A model generated the notes under the pieces. The model was not told the origin of the DNA, did not search any database, and saw only the letters and a list, made by a program, of their open reading frames with translations. Shown one piece after another: positions 1 to 12,284 of a stretch of 64,000 bases of DNA. Position numbers and translations under genes: made by a program. The DNA is from Serpula lacrymans var. lacrymans S7.9. Its lineage: Eukaryota; Basidiomycota; Agaricomycetes; Boletales; Serpulaceae. The stretch is from positions 467,349 through 531,348 of the forward strand of contig NW_006763304.1 of the NCBI RefSeq assembly GCF_000218685.1, in the 5' to 3' direction. Position 1 is the first letter of the stretch, and each line of letters begins with the position of its first letter.

Positions 1-1309
1 CGATTCTTCTTGGACTGTACGAAGGTGAGCAAAATTAGAGTTAGGCCGTTGAGACGGGATAAGTAACAACGGAACTTGAAGTGAAGGAACATACATGTTT
101 CCCACGTTACTATAGGTAACTCGCTAGAAGGTACAGGCCACTTTAACGAATCTTGCACATCCTTGAGAGCCTTAAGTTTCATTGTCAGCGCACCCTTTTC
201 AATCTCGTTGCTAGGGAACACTCGAAGGTGCGAGGCCAAGCCAAAATAATGGCATCCGGCAATGAACCACTTGGTAGGGTCATACTGATACCACCGGAAC
301 GCATTCCTGGTTATAACGCAAATGTCGTGAGCTCGATGTGAAAATATAGACAGAACAGGACGATGATGTACCGGTAGTCCATGGGGAACTGATGATGGAA
401 ATTGTGGTAACCCTCGCCCATGGTAAGGAGGGCGGACACGAGATGATCACGGGGAGAGTGCTTGTCATCATATGGCGTGCTCCCAAGGTAATGTGCGATT
501 GAGTTGATGCAAAATGTGCTCTGGAAGGTCGATCCAAATCAGTACATACCAACCAGCCAAGGCGACCTGAATACAAACATGATGGCAAACAGTCATGCGA
601 AGCGCCCCAACAAAGAAAAATCCACCTCTCCAATCTCCCCAACAAATACCAGGAATAATCATTGGGAGCAAATAACCGAATACTGTTAGGATGTAAAAAT
701 ACCAACGATGTTGCCATTGTACGAGCGGATCTTTGCGTAAGTCGGACACATCAGCAGGACCAGTGCGGAGGTCCGATTCAAAAATCATCCATCCAATATG
801 GGTCCACAACAACCCGCGTTCCGAGTTGTAAGGATCAAGATCGGTGTCGGTGTGACGATGGTGCGAGCGATGACGCCGGGCCCACCAGTAACAAGAACCT
901 TGAACTGCACTTGCTCCAGCTAGCATCAAGATAAACTGTAACGGAAACGATGCATTGTATGATCTATGGGACCAAAGTCGATGATAGCCTGTTATTGCCT
1001 CGACTTCAGCTTTACTGTGCCCAACGGAGATTCATTTCACCTCAAACCCACCCGCAGTTATACCTGATTGTGTTCTGTCAGTAGGCTCGGAAGAACGAAA
1101 TGCATTGACACTCACCTAACATTGAAAATGTGTAATAGCACACAGAAGCAACAAAAGTCTTGAGAAGGAAAGGGACATAGAGAAGCCCATAAATCGACAG
1201 CGCCGGAGTGAAGAGTAATATGAAAAGATTGAACCAACGAACTCCAGTGATGGTTGGAAAATCCTTGGTAAGGTCGCGTATAACTTGAGTAGTGAACATG
1301 TCTCCGGCG
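1..1309 (-). CDS. Delta-9 acyl-CoA desaturase (stearoyl-CoA desaturase), 3' end outside window
   Basis: This gene should encode the ER-membrane enzyme that puts the first double bond into palmitoyl- and stearoyl-CoA using cytochrome b5 electrons. Exons read as 1..14, 95..306, 372..520, 579..1003 and 1116..about 1309, joined by GT-AG introns. Three histidine boxes are visible: HRLWSH after the second exon junction, HRSHHRHTD, and GEGYHNFHH just before the third intron. The stretch around [16 protein letters not shown] matches the segment before the C-terminal cytochrome b5 domain of fungal Ole1 proteins; that domain would lie left of base 1. The N-terminus is uncertain: the reading frame runs into a likely 3' splice site near 1310-1320, so one or more small 5' exons probably lie at 1320-1450. 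The family assignment is secure; the 5' end is not. Confidence 0.9.
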
Positions 1310-3075
1310 CGCGACACTGAGTGAACAAGAAAGACCGTCAGGTATCAGATTACACAGGTAAGAAAAGGCTTTGTTACCAAGCGCTGGGTTATATATGAAG
1401 CTCGGGTTCGTCAACTGTGAGACAATATAAAAAACTTCCGCCTAGTTATTGTCCGAACGTCGAAACGTTTCGACTGATTCCATGTTCCGGACTCAGTCTG
1501 TCTGAATTACAATGCCTGATTTGCGCTCGGTTCGTAAAGACAAAAGCCGGGCATCCTGTGTCCAAATTCAAGCCCAGAAGTTTGAATGCAATCTGGATGA
1601 AACCAGAACCTTGACATTGGCCAACTGAGTGTCTGTAGTGAGGCACAGGCTGTTAGTCAGTCAGGATTATGCACTAAGGATCCTTGAGAAACAAAGGGAT
1701 GCGCTGGGATGAAATTACTGGAGTAAGTAACTTACTAAGGACCTGTGCGACTCAGCATAGGGTTCAACTAGTAAATCGAGCTTCTACCTCGAGCGAGGCG
1801 TAAGAAAAAAAAAATGAATGAAACGCACGTCACCCAAACTGTTGCCCGTCTGCTTTTTAACTATCCTGCGCTCCTTGTAGATCCTTCTGTTTCGAGAACT
1901 GCAAGCCATAACTTCGCCCCTCTAATTAAACTGATGATAGAACCAAGGATGCGAAAAACGTCGACATCTTGGGTATTGTGAGGAGTGTCAAACACCGTTC
2001 AGAAAGGTTTAAGCGCATGAGCAGCAAAAGCACCCGAATACCAGATCAGATGAGTTTCCTGAACAATGTTCTTTCACATTCGAACGCTAAAACATGAGCC
2101 ATAGGTTTGATCAAAGGACGTATATTCTGGAGAGACTCATCATCGTTTACTGTAGACCGCTCAGCTGCCTGCAGTGGCTGGTCACGCTCGCCCCACCGCT
2201 GGCACGTGCACTCGATGCAAGCCAAGCGATAAATGTCGAATTCACATTTTCTGAACAAGAGCACGAACTTGATGGTTGACAAACAAAAACAGTTCCATGT
2301 CGCCGATTCATAAATCACTATGCTTTTGTCTTTTGTCTTTTCCCAGCCTTTGAGACAGACGACACGCGTATGTTTCCCCGGCGCCTGCTTCAATCATTGG
2401 CCTGCCACGGTAGCTGGCCACGGTGTCATGAGACCCGGGCCCGGATATTCTCCACCTCTTGGACTTACCGCGTTGTTCTTCCTTCGAGAAGGGTAAACAT
2501 TTACACTGAAGAACTCTGTAAGTGACTCATCTACAAGATCAGTTGATCCTTCTGCCTCCGGTGTTCACTCGACTGGGATCAACGTCTACTATGAATTGGC
2601 TATATCTACTTCCGTGCGAACATCAAGTTAATCGATATCCATCATCAGCAGATTCAGCAGGTCACGGTGCGATGGGCTCAAAGCCCATGCTTTGATTGTA
2701 TCGTAAGGTATGGTCACCACGTTTTGAAGGTTCAAGTTTATACCAACTATGACCGGTCCGCTGTAATTCATTAGCTCCTCCAATTACGATAAAATTGTCA
2801 AATATGTCAGAAATATCAATAGAGCTCTTTGATTCTTCGACAGTGTCCCCACGGCCAACGGTCATGCGACCTGGCATGGTGTACTGTCTCTAATCGGCTG
2901 TCCGTCCCCGAGTTACGCTGTCTTACGACGATGGATAAAAGACCGTCAGATCCCACAAGTCTGTCCTGGACCCCTTGTTAGTCTTAGCTCTCTGCTAAAT
3001 TTCCTTTTTTCAGTGGTGCCAACCATTAGCAAAGAGCCCTCGACAGAAGAACATATCAACGAAAATTTAACGTTC
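1310..3075. other. Intergenic / divergent upstream region
   Basis: No convincing gene was found between the desaturase and the lactonase. Both are transcribed away from this 1.7 kb stretch, so it should hold two promoters and possibly the missing 5' exon(s) of the desaturase near 1320-1450. Short open frames here (for example minus strand 2662-2877, 71 codons) show no recognisable motif and no splice partners. Confidence 0.5.
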
Positions 3076-4585
3076 ATGACGAAGCTATCAGTCTCGGCGG
3101 TCGTCGTCGCTCTCGCGGCTGCAGTCTACTCAACTGCAAGTAGTTCAGATCTAACACTTCCTCCTCAGGCAGTGGTCAGCAATTCCTTACTCTATGGGCG
3201 TCTATGAATTTTTAATGATCTGCTGCTTTCTAGTATGTCAACCCTCTTTCTTGGAACGTTCTTGGTGCAAACAGCACGCTATTCCGTAACTCGTCTATTG
3301 ATCAATTCTTCAATCCTACCAACACAACTTCGCCATTCTTCCAAGTCTTCGATCCATCGTTCCTGAACATCCTAGGACCTAATGCCAACTTCCGTACTAT
3401 TGTGGCAAACCCAGGATTCGCATTCGCTCACGAAGCGCCCATCTACGACGCAGAGTCTAACATCCTATATTTCTCGAGCAATGATGGCGGCCCACTTGGT
3501 TACAATGGGTGGTACAACAACAGTGTCGTTAGTATGCTAAACATGACGGAGGTTGAGGAGGCAATAGCCAGTACCAGCGGAAATGTTAACATACAAATCC
3601 AGACGGTATGTACGATTGCCTATATGGCCATGTATACTTTAACGCTGTCTTATCACAGCTCCCGCTTCCCGATACTGTTCAAATGACAAACGGAGGGACT
3701 GGCCCTTACAAGGGTGATCTCCTTCTCGTTACTTCCGGGCGTGCTCTTCTTCCACCATCAGTAGTACTCGTTAACCCTGTCTCACCATACAACGCCACTG
3801 TCCTCCTCGACAACTTTTACGGAAGGCAGTTCAACTCACTCAACGATGTAAAAGTGCTTCCAGGCACTGATATCATCTACTTCACTGACCCCACGTATGT
3901 GATCCTCATACAGTACATGAAATTTAGTACTAAATTTACCCAAACACTGTATAGATACGGATGGTTGAACAGTTTCCGCCCAGAACCCTTACTGCCATCG
4001 CAGGTTTATCGACTTGATCCATCTACTGGACAGGTTCGCGTGGTGGCTGACCAATTCATAAATCCCAACGGTGTCGCTTTCACCGCAGATGGCAGGACAG
4101 CATTCGTGTAAGTCTGGTCCCCACGTTCGAATACCCTGACTCCTGACTGTGGGATCGATCTAACAATACACCCGCAGCACGGACACCGGTGTTTCTGATG
4201 GCTTCCTCGGCTATAACCAGACATACCCTGCCACGATGTAAGAATTCTCCAATGTCGGGTTATCTACAATTGATATTCATTTCTTGGTAGCTATCAGTAC
4301 GACGTTGACCCAGCTACTGGATCATTTATGAACCGCAGAGTGTTTGCTTACGCTGACACTGGTGTTCCCGACGGAATCCAGCTAGACACCATGGGGAACG
4401 TTTATTCTGGGTGTGGGGAAGGAACCCACGTCTGGAACCCTGAAGGCACTCTCATCGGAAAGTTCTTCATCAATTCCACTACGGCTGAAATGATGTTCAC
4501 CAAAGCGGGATTGGTAATCCTGGATGAGGAAACGATATATCTGGCACAGATCCAGGCTCAGGGCACAAACTTGGTGACACTCTAA
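3076..4585 (+). CDS. Secreted SMP-30/gluconolactonase-type lactonase
   Basis: The predicted protein of 404 aa is joined from 3076..3174, 3234..3605, 3659..3894, 3955..4107, 4178..4237 and 4291..4585; the phases close exactly. The first 20-25 residues form a signal peptide (hydrophobic stretch SVSAVVVALAAAVYS). The body is a six-bladed beta-propeller of the SMP-30/gluconolactonase type: NGVAFTADGRTAFVTDTG and PDGIQLDTMGNVYSGCGEG are the typical metal-site strands. Several N-glycosylation sequons (NST, NTT, NMT) fit an extracellular protein. Family members are metal-dependent lactone hydrolases; the substrate here cannot be read from sequence. An upstream in-frame ATG at 3013 would add a non-hydrophobic leader, so 3076 is preferred. 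Confidence 0.85.
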
Positions 4586-4975
4586 AAGGAGGAGACTGCT
4601 ATCTTTTGAAGGCAACCTGGACGGTTTAGATCCTGAGATAGGCCTCGTGTATAGATAGGAACTTTGGACTTGGTCAGCTTTGATGAATCAATCGATGTAT
4701 ATTTTACCCAATGTTCTGCACTCGTCGAAAACTATTTCAGAGTCGTTTTCCACCACTGTCTCGCCGCTCTGCCTTGAGCTCTGCCCTGTCGCAAATCCGG
4801 TGCGACGTGTACCTTAAGTATAAATGTCCCATCACAACACGTGCAGTAGACGCAGATGCGGGATACAGACGCCGGGCCAGCGGAGCATCATTGGATATAT
4901 TATCCATAAGAGGACTACAATCATAGTCTTGTACTCAGATTTCCTTTGTATCACTTTCTCTTCATCGACAAGACA

Positions 4976-6633
4976 ATGTATACAATGTCGCGGACGACAA
5001 GCTTTCGCGGCCCTGGGCGATCCAGGAGTCGATCTAACAGTGATCCAGGGTATCCATACACGCCCCCATACCGGACTGCGTGGCCACCACCGGCACGCAG
5101 ACAGTCAACTGACCCTGCACCTCCAACTAACGAATCAGTAGAGTCGCATGAGCAACTACAAGCGCGCATTGCACAGTTTCAGCCTCCGCCTGGGTCTCTC
5201 CTCGCACAACAGCAACAGAACGCATCGCGCTCCCCGACGAATCCCTCGACTCCGCGCTCACCTTCTCCTCACCGATCTCATCGTCGCTCGACTTCGTCCG
5301 TCCGGCGAGGACCACTCATTCCAGTTCCTCCACCCCCGGGCAGAACGGCGCTGACGACACCTCCACATACACCTGGGCCTCATGTGAGATCTTCGTCGCA
5401 GGTGTCAATTCATACTCCATCATCCGCGAATTATATCCCTCCCCAACCTGTGCAGGGGCATGCCTCTATGCATTCAAGTTCACATCACAGCATGCAGCAA
5501 GGGACACACTATCAGGGCACGCACCATAATAGTAACTCTCAGCATCAGAGCCCTTCGCACCAGCCCACACACCGCAGATCACGGTCTCGGCCACCCAGTA
5601 GGACCTCACATCACCGTTCAACAAGCGCCACAGGAGCTGCTGCTCTAGGGACGCTAAAATCACCTCCAGCCAGCTCAGTGACGCTGAACGCGTCCAGAGT
5701 TTCGCTGAATGCTACCACTGCACCGAAATCTTTGGGACATCAAACAACAGTATCGTCAGCCCATAGCGCTGCTGGACAATACCCTGGACAACCTACCAAC
5801 AATGCCCACCAATCCCAGAATTTCCCCTCATCTGAAATGAGATCACGATCTCTTCCCAGAGCCCAACCTAAGACAGTCAAAGAATCCCGACCGGACCCAC
5901 CGAGTACACCTGCAGCAACGAAAACCACGCCTCAACGACCCCCATTGCCGCATGCCACAACCAGTCAAATGAATACCGAGTATGTGAACATGCTTCTTGC
6001 ACTCGATGGGATTCCGCGACTGCATAACATGTATGCATCCTTCTTCACGTGGATTTTGTTGGCGGGCTTTGTCTTGTTCCCTGGCACATTCACAACATGG
6101 CAAGAAAAAGGACAACAACAGGGACTAGGAAGCACGGTGACTGAGCTGATAAATGCTGTCCAAGACGTACCTTTGTAAGTGATTAAGAGTGCTATTAAAG
6201 ATGACTCTGAGGCTTTTGTTTAGATACATTATCGCCTGGATTTGCACGGGAATTGGCGCTGCAGGTATGCTTTGGCTCTGGTGGAGATGGAGAAACAATT
6301 ACGTTTGGATTGTGAACCGTATTTTTGTGTGAGTCATGAAATATGGTCAACTTTTGGCTTAAACGATTTGCCCTGACATAATACAGCCCTGGGCTTCTAA
6401 ATTCTTTAGCAGGAATAATATCAACAATCACCAGCGTCTATGGTGGGCACCAAGGAGAGTTTACTACGACGAGCAAATCGACGATCATAGTGACAGCAGC
6501 TGTTGCTTTGGTTTGTGGTGTGTTGACAGGGTGGTATCAATTTTGGAAGCTGAGGCTTGTTAAAAAGCAGCACGACAAAGAGGTGGGCAGGGAGTTGACG
6601 GGAAAACACGGGGAGGGAGTTCTGAGCGGATAG
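4976..6633 (+). CDS. Ser/Pro-rich four-TM membrane protein, uncharacterised
   Basis: The 516-aa protein is joined from 4976..6174, 6224..6328 and 6387..6633. Residues 1 to about 340 are low-complexity, rich in Ser, Pro, His, Arg and Gln, with SRSRSN- and RRSRSRPPSR-like stretches that could be heavily phosphorylated. The C-terminal third contains four hydrophobic segments (around MYASFFTWILLAGFVLF, YIIAWICTGIGAAGMLWLWW, NSLAGIISTITSVYGG and IIVTAAVALVCGVLTGW). This is a disordered cytosolic tail plus a small membrane bundle, a layout common among conserved but unnamed basidiomycete proteins. I do not recognise a family with a known function. The ATG at 4976 is followed by a second in-frame ATG three codons later; either may be used. 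Confidence 0.75.
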
Positions 6634-7093
6634 CGAAGACAGAAAGGCAGCTGGAAGCTTCGTGTCGTCCTTGGCGGCACGCGTTATTTTGTGTTTTTAT
6701 CTTGTAATGGTTATTTCATGTGTAGATTTTGGGATTCAAGAATATCGACCTCTACACGAATAAGTCGCCTTCTGTTGTATTTGTATGCAACACGGAAATA
6801 TAAGCATACGAGTCCGTCTCTGTAATGTCTTAACGGCAGAAATCATTGTAAGCAGCAATTGAAGTGGCGAGTTGTGATATAAAAAAAAAAAGCTTGCTCT
6901 CCAATGTCTGATGTGTAATAGCTCGTATTTTCACGAATGGGCTGAAAATGGCGGAGGAGATTCACAGGTGAATAAAAGAGGAGTTATGATTGCACAGCTC
7001 TCGAACACATTCTGGATTGCTGGATTGAGTCCGTTATAGGCGGAGCCTCATCTCGTTGAGACTACGACTAAGGTCACGACACGCTCAATAGCG
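6634..7093. other. Intergenic / 3' region
   Basis: This holds the 3' untranslated region of the 4-TM protein gene and an A-rich run near 6880. No further gene or structured element was recognised. Confidence 0.5.
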
Positions 7094-7564
7094 ATGCTAC
7101 CTTCGAGGCAACATCTGATGAGGAAAGGTTATCCAACTCAACGTGCTTCTCAACTCCGCGCTCTGTTGACCAGGGACATTATTCCAATGTGTGATTGTGA
7201 CGAATACGATTTAACACTTACCAAACCTTGCGAATACTCTAGCTGGTGTTCCACTTGCTTCCCGTATCATAACTGGCAAGTCAGGATTATGTTGCTTGAT
7301 CGTGGGGTACGTAGACAATATGAACTGGCTGTCCATGTCCATTCCATTCCAACACGCGAGAACATGAGCACCTCAGTTCCGTTTCATGCGAAAATGAAAA
7401 CGAACGTGCTCACCGTGTCCCTGCGGATGCTTGACCGGTCTGCGAGCATAGAATGCGTATTTCACGCAGTGCTGGCGACAATGCCTTTGCAAACGAGGCC
7501 ATGGGCGATAATAAATTTAGCTGAGGCGGTCGGTGGGAGGAAATGGGAGGTTGAACTTATGTAA
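7094..7564 (+). CDS. Hypothetical 156-aa ORF, uncertain
   Basis: An uninterrupted ATG-to-TAA frame of 156 codons lies just upstream of the Rax1-like gene. It has seven cysteines, including the cluster MCDCDEYDL and YSSWCSTCFPYHNW, but no signal peptide, membrane segment or recognised domain. It lacks introns, unusual beside its neighbours but not decisive at this length. It may be a small real gene, an upstream leader or chance. Confidence 0.25.
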   Translation: MLPSRQHLMRKGYPTQRASQLRALLTRDIIPMCDCDEYDLTLTKPCEYSSWCSTCFPYHNWQVRIMLLDRGVRRQYELAVHVHSIPTRENMSTSVPFHAKMKTNVLTVSLRMLDRSASIECVFHAVLATMPLQTRPWAIINLAEAVGGRKWEVELM

Positions 7565-7693
7565 GCGGGGGCGTGGATACAACGCCCGGTTGTTGTTTTC
7601 GTTGAAATCGTCCGTCATCCAGTGAAGCTGCGGCCCATCCCTGGCATTTGCGAGCGAACACGCCTTTGCACTTGACTGTTACAGAACATATCA

Positions 7694-9059
7694 ATGGACG
7701 ACGAACAGAGACAAGAAGACTGGCTCAACAGCAGGAAAAACAGGCTGCCCTCGTTCACTGAAGTGTTGTCGAGGAGGACGCGTCCACCTGTCGACTTATT
7801 CATGTTTTAGTAAGTTTTTGTGCAAAAAAAGTATTTAATCGTGTGAGCTTATAATCTTATCGCCAGCCTTTTCCTCCAACGCGAGGGTGCAGAGGATATT
7901 CTCGACTTCTGGTTGGATGTCCAGCAACACGAAAATCTGTGTAGGGCGTATTTCAAGGATGTGCGAAAGTCTGGGCGAACCATCAAGGATGATTGGCCCC
8001 AGTACTGGGAGTATGCAAGGCGTCGCGGGTCTATCTACGGTACAGTTGTAGGTTTGCAGCCCAATGGTGGTGGGACGAAGCGAAGTACAGCCAGCACGGG
8101 CGATATGTTGACCGAGAACGAGAAACGTGCTTTAGCTACCACCGGAGACGAGAAACACGCAGGCATGCGCTCAGTCAGCCCACGTTCACCCACCCCCAAC
8201 CTAGATGGCGCTCGTATCGCATCACCCAGCGAAGGCTACGAACCTCCGCGGTCAACGACGCCATTTTCCTTGTCTGGTCGCACACCAACGCTGTTTAACA
8301 GCAGACGCGCATCACGTGCACCAACCGTTATCCCGCGTTCGACTGCAATTACACGGCTCGATCTTATTGCCTCTGCTGAGCGCATATTCTTCCGCTACCT
8401 ATCCCAGGCGGGCAACGCTGTCAACTCCCAAGAAAATCATGAGATATATCTGCCACCTTCCTTGCGCATTCACAGTTTCCCATTGAGTAGCACACAAGAG
8501 CCCAAGACGCAAAGTGAGCTGAGTATGCTGGCCCAAATCCCTGATATGTTCCATGCCCAAAAAGAATACTGCTTCCGTGCAATGGAGCAGGACGCGTTCC
8601 CCCGATTTTTGAGAGCTAAAGCTTTCGGGAACTTGACTCCCGTATCATCTCTAGTGAGGCTTGTGGTTGGATTGATAGTCCTGTGGATTGGTTTGGCGGT
8701 AGGGTTCTCACTTATATTCCTTGACGTGCATCCAAAATCCAAGCGGTTCTTCGTACGTACAACTAAATTTTATATCTCGTCCATTGCGCAACGCTCACTC
8801 TTATACTTATGTGTTTGTACAGCTCTTTATCCCATTCACGGTTGCGATTCTATGCCTCATCTCTCACCAATATGAGCTGGATCCCATTCTTGTATTCTTG
8901 CGACAGTCGGAAACAACACCGTTCCGCACGCTTACCATCCGTGAGCCGTACGTGAAGAAACTACTCCTCGGTCGCGCAGCCTGGGTCAGCACCCTCGTGG
9001 CGGTGTGTGTTACCGCCTTAACATTGATCTTCTGGGCCGTCCCAGGCCATCGACTGTAG
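7694..9059 (+). CDS. Rax1-like RGS-domain membrane protein
   Basis: The 412-aa product is joined from 7694..7809, 7867..8752 and 8823..9059. The N-terminal half is an RGS-like fold: LPSFTEVLSRRTRPPVDLF, then FLQREGAEDILDFWLDVQQHE, a long Ser/Thr-rich insert, and near the end QKEYCFRAMEQDAFPRFLRA, which is the last RGS helix. Three hydrophobic segments follow (around LVRLVVGLIVLWIGLAVGF, PFTVAILCLISHQY and WVSTLVAVCVTALTLIFW). RGS domain plus C-terminal membrane helices is the architecture of yeast Rax1, a bud-site/polarity landmark protein of similar length. The function in this organism is inferred from architecture only. Confidence 0.78.
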
Positions 9060-9788
9060 TGGATATGAAGGGTTGTGATCGCACACAGCCAGGCAAGGGG
9101 CATATTTGGTTTTTGGAACCCTGGATCATGGAGAGATTAAGGATAAGAGGCGCTGGTGTTTCACAGCACGGTGTATGATATTTATCAAGGGTCGCTATTC
9201 TCGATTAGGCACAGTTGTAGCTGGTGGTGATCAAGTTTTTTTTATTTGTTCGTCGTCGCCTTTTTATTTGTTCGTTCCAGTTCTTATCGTTTTATCTCCA
9301 GACTCTATTACTATTTTATAAATTTTACTACCTCCCGCTCGCTCCCCCCATACCCTCCTACGAAGAAGTCTACCATTTTCTTGTTTGCAATGTCAGTCCT
9401 CAGTTATCCATCATACTAGTTATCGTCGTTACCGTTCATTTGTTGGCACCCGGAACTTCTTTTCTTTTCTTATATTCTCTACGACTTTTTTTATACGTAG
9501 AACGCTAGTCTCTATCTTTAATGCCCCCTCCTTTTTATGGGTCCATATCATGATTTGCCTGGAATTGATTATGTGGTAGCCGAACACTACAAATATGATT
9601 GAATTGCTATGAATAACAATGCTGTTGATGATATCATAGTAGGACACTGAGTGACATCAAAAGTGTTCTTATTGTTGTCTCTAAGTTGTGTACATTTAGC
9701 AACAAAACAGTGTGATAGCATCGAGGATAGCATTAAGGGTCCGATATATAGAGCCATCCAGTTGTAAACACAACAAAAGATCTAGGAT
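9060..9788. other. T-rich convergent 3' region
   Basis: This lies between two converging genes. It is strongly T-rich on the plus strand (9230-9510) and holds only short chance frames rich in Phe, Leu and Tyr. It probably contains both 3' untranslated regions. Confidence 0.5.
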
Positions 9789-12284
9789 CTAGAGCTTGGC
9801 AGCTATCGTACGCAGATTCGTCTTTAAAATCTTGCCCGTCGAGGTTTTCTAAGAACAAGGTAGGGTATCAAAAATTATGATGGTGAAAAGAGTATGAATG
9901 ATCTTACAGGCAACTCTTCGACAACTTCAACCCATTCAGGACATGCAAAACCGGGCAAACGCGTCCTTGCATATCGCTTCAGCTCGTCACCAAAAACATT
10001 GTGCTTGCCTTTCCAAGCAGACACATGTTCCTGACGCAGTGTTACAAAAGCCATTGGCCGTTCGCCCCATTTGACGTGTGACCGCGCTACTACTGACACT
10101 TCCAGCACGTGCGGATGACTAGCGAGCTCTAAAACAAAGAGGAATGTTAGCCTTGTCAAGGTATACCTGTTACTTGGGAGGTGATTCACCTTGCTCTATG
10201 GCGAGACTCGAGGCATTCTATTAGAAGTCAGCGCCGTAAGAGAAAATTGAGACTAATAACGAGACGAACCTCTCCCCCAGAAATGATGATATCCTTGCTT
10301 CTGTCCATGATAGCTATCACCCCATCGGGATGCATCACTGCAAGGTCACCACTATGGAAGTAGCCTCCTCTGAAAGCCTTCCTCGTAGCCTCCGGGTCGC
10401 GGAAATACTACGATCATTGGTCAGCAAATAGATTGCGCGATCAAGTATGTCGATTACCTCTTTCATGACTATGTTTCCTCTAGTTGCCACTTCGCCGACC
10501 GTCTTCCCGTCCTTGGGAACATCTACGACTTCTTGGTCGTCCTCGGACTTCGGAGGATATACGACGCGTACTTCTTGGGCAGTGGCAAAACTTTGGCCTT
10601 GGCGAGCCATGAGCTTGGCACGTTCTTCTAGAGAAAGCAAAGCCCAGGAAGGTTGATCATAGCACCGAGTAAAAGGGCCGTAAGTCTACGATGCATGAGT
10701 GTAACTTATCAAGATGAGTGAATGCCTCATAGATACCTCGCTGTAAACGGACACGCCTATGAGCCTGAAGTCACATGTACATAATAGTGTAGAGGACATA
10801 CGTCAAGCCATATACATGTACGGGCTGAATGCCTTTTTTTTCTAATTCGCCGATGAGATGAGCAGTAGGCGCTGCGCCAGCAATGATAGCTGATATCGAT
10901 CGCGGCAGTGGTCTCGCTGCTGGATTATTGACTATGCCGATCTAAGAGGCATAAGTACAGCCATTCAATTTTGATCAGAAAGCGAGGACAAACCTGGACA
11001 GTGGGTGCACCGCAATAGTGGGTCACTCCAGAATTGAGAAAATGTTTCCAGATCTGAGAGTAGTCTACTGTCCGCATCGTTATCTGACAGAACGTTACTT
11101 TCGAGAGATTAACTCCACGAATAGAAATCGACCAACCTGAGTAGCGAAGGCAAATACATTAGCCCATGGGAACGTCCATCCTGCGGCATGAAACATGGGA
11201 AGGATCCTGTTATTGAGTAGGACATTGCCTTCAGATAACGGATGAGGATAAGCAAGGCTTGAGGCCCACCATAAATATGTCGAATCCTTGCTAATCCTAG
11301 ATATGTGTTTAGGTGAAATATCTCCATATATAATCTCCATACGTACTGTCCCTCCACTACGTTGGCAATGGCTGCAAGATAAGAACCTGAAAAGCTGCAT
11401 GATTAACACACGAAACAGAGCCAATTTCTTTTGACCGACCCCTCAAGGTTGTGAGTACACCTTTTGGCTATAGATGCGTTAGGACAACTACGATGCTGGG
11501 TGACGATACTATACTACTTACTCGACCTGTTGTTCCTGAACTAAATTCAATAGAAAAGTGAATCAAAACAAATTCACACAGAATGATCAACATTCACCAA
11601 CGTGTAGCACAAAACCGCTCCAGCACCCTCGTCAAGTTCCACATCTAACCCTGCCCAGCCTTTTTCAGCACTGAATCTTCGCCCAGCACTAAGGAAATCT
11701 TCATATGGGTCACCGATTCTCCCAGTGTCGTTGTTAACAATGAAAGGGATCTTGAGTCCTTGCACCAGTTGCATGAGTCCTCTATCGATCAACAAAAGTT
11801 TAGAGCCGGAATGTTCTAGTATATAGGCCACCTCCGGAGGAGTGAGACGGGTGTTTATTGGAGTGATAATTGCGCGAGCGGCAAGAATTCCATAGTGTGC
11901 ATCTGAGCGTTAAGAGCAAAACGATGTGTCAAACTTCATAAAACGATAAGATGATAATTGTGGACCTGCGATCATAGGTCTGGTTCGTGTCAGCGACTGA
12001 TAGTCCACAATAGTGATAAACCTCACGAATTGGGTGCCAGCACTGCTACACGATCACCTGGTTGGATGCCGGCCTCGATAAGGGCGTATGCCAGATTCTG
12101 AATGCGCTGAGCCCTGGCAGGCGATTAGTGAGCATTCACGGGTGGTTAACACAACATGAATATGGACACACCATATACGATATGTGAAGAAGGTGGGGTA
12201 TTCCACATCGGGGTGTGCGAGAGCTAATTTGTCGGGGTATACGGTGGCAGCACGAAGGATAAATGGGAATGGGTTCTGGGACAT
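9789..12284 (-). CDS. AMP-forming acyl-CoA synthetase / AMP-binding protein
   Basis: This ANL-superfamily ligase activates a carboxylic acid, most likely a fatty acid, to acyl-AMP and then acyl-CoA. The start [18 protein letters not shown] and the core motifs are clear: [17 protein letters not shown] (P-loop), [14 protein letters not shown], then [16 protein letters not shown] and [12 protein letters not shown] (A7/A8 hinge), and [13 protein letters not shown] with the catalytic lysine before the stop. The gene is highly fragmented. Exons I could fix are 12172..12284, 12027..12113, a 14-nt exon 11966..11979, 11602..11902, a 19-nt exon 11522..11540 encoding the SGTTGR loop, and a probable 28-nt exon 11440..11467. 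Several exons between 11440 and 9789 follow; I did not settle every junction near 11100-11400. The last codons suggest no C-terminal peroxisomal SKL. Chain-length preference is unknown. Confidence 0.88.

Noticed and set aside
2662..2877. Minus-strand ORF of 71 codons
   Set aside because: No signal, domain or splice partners; likely chance in an intergenic region.
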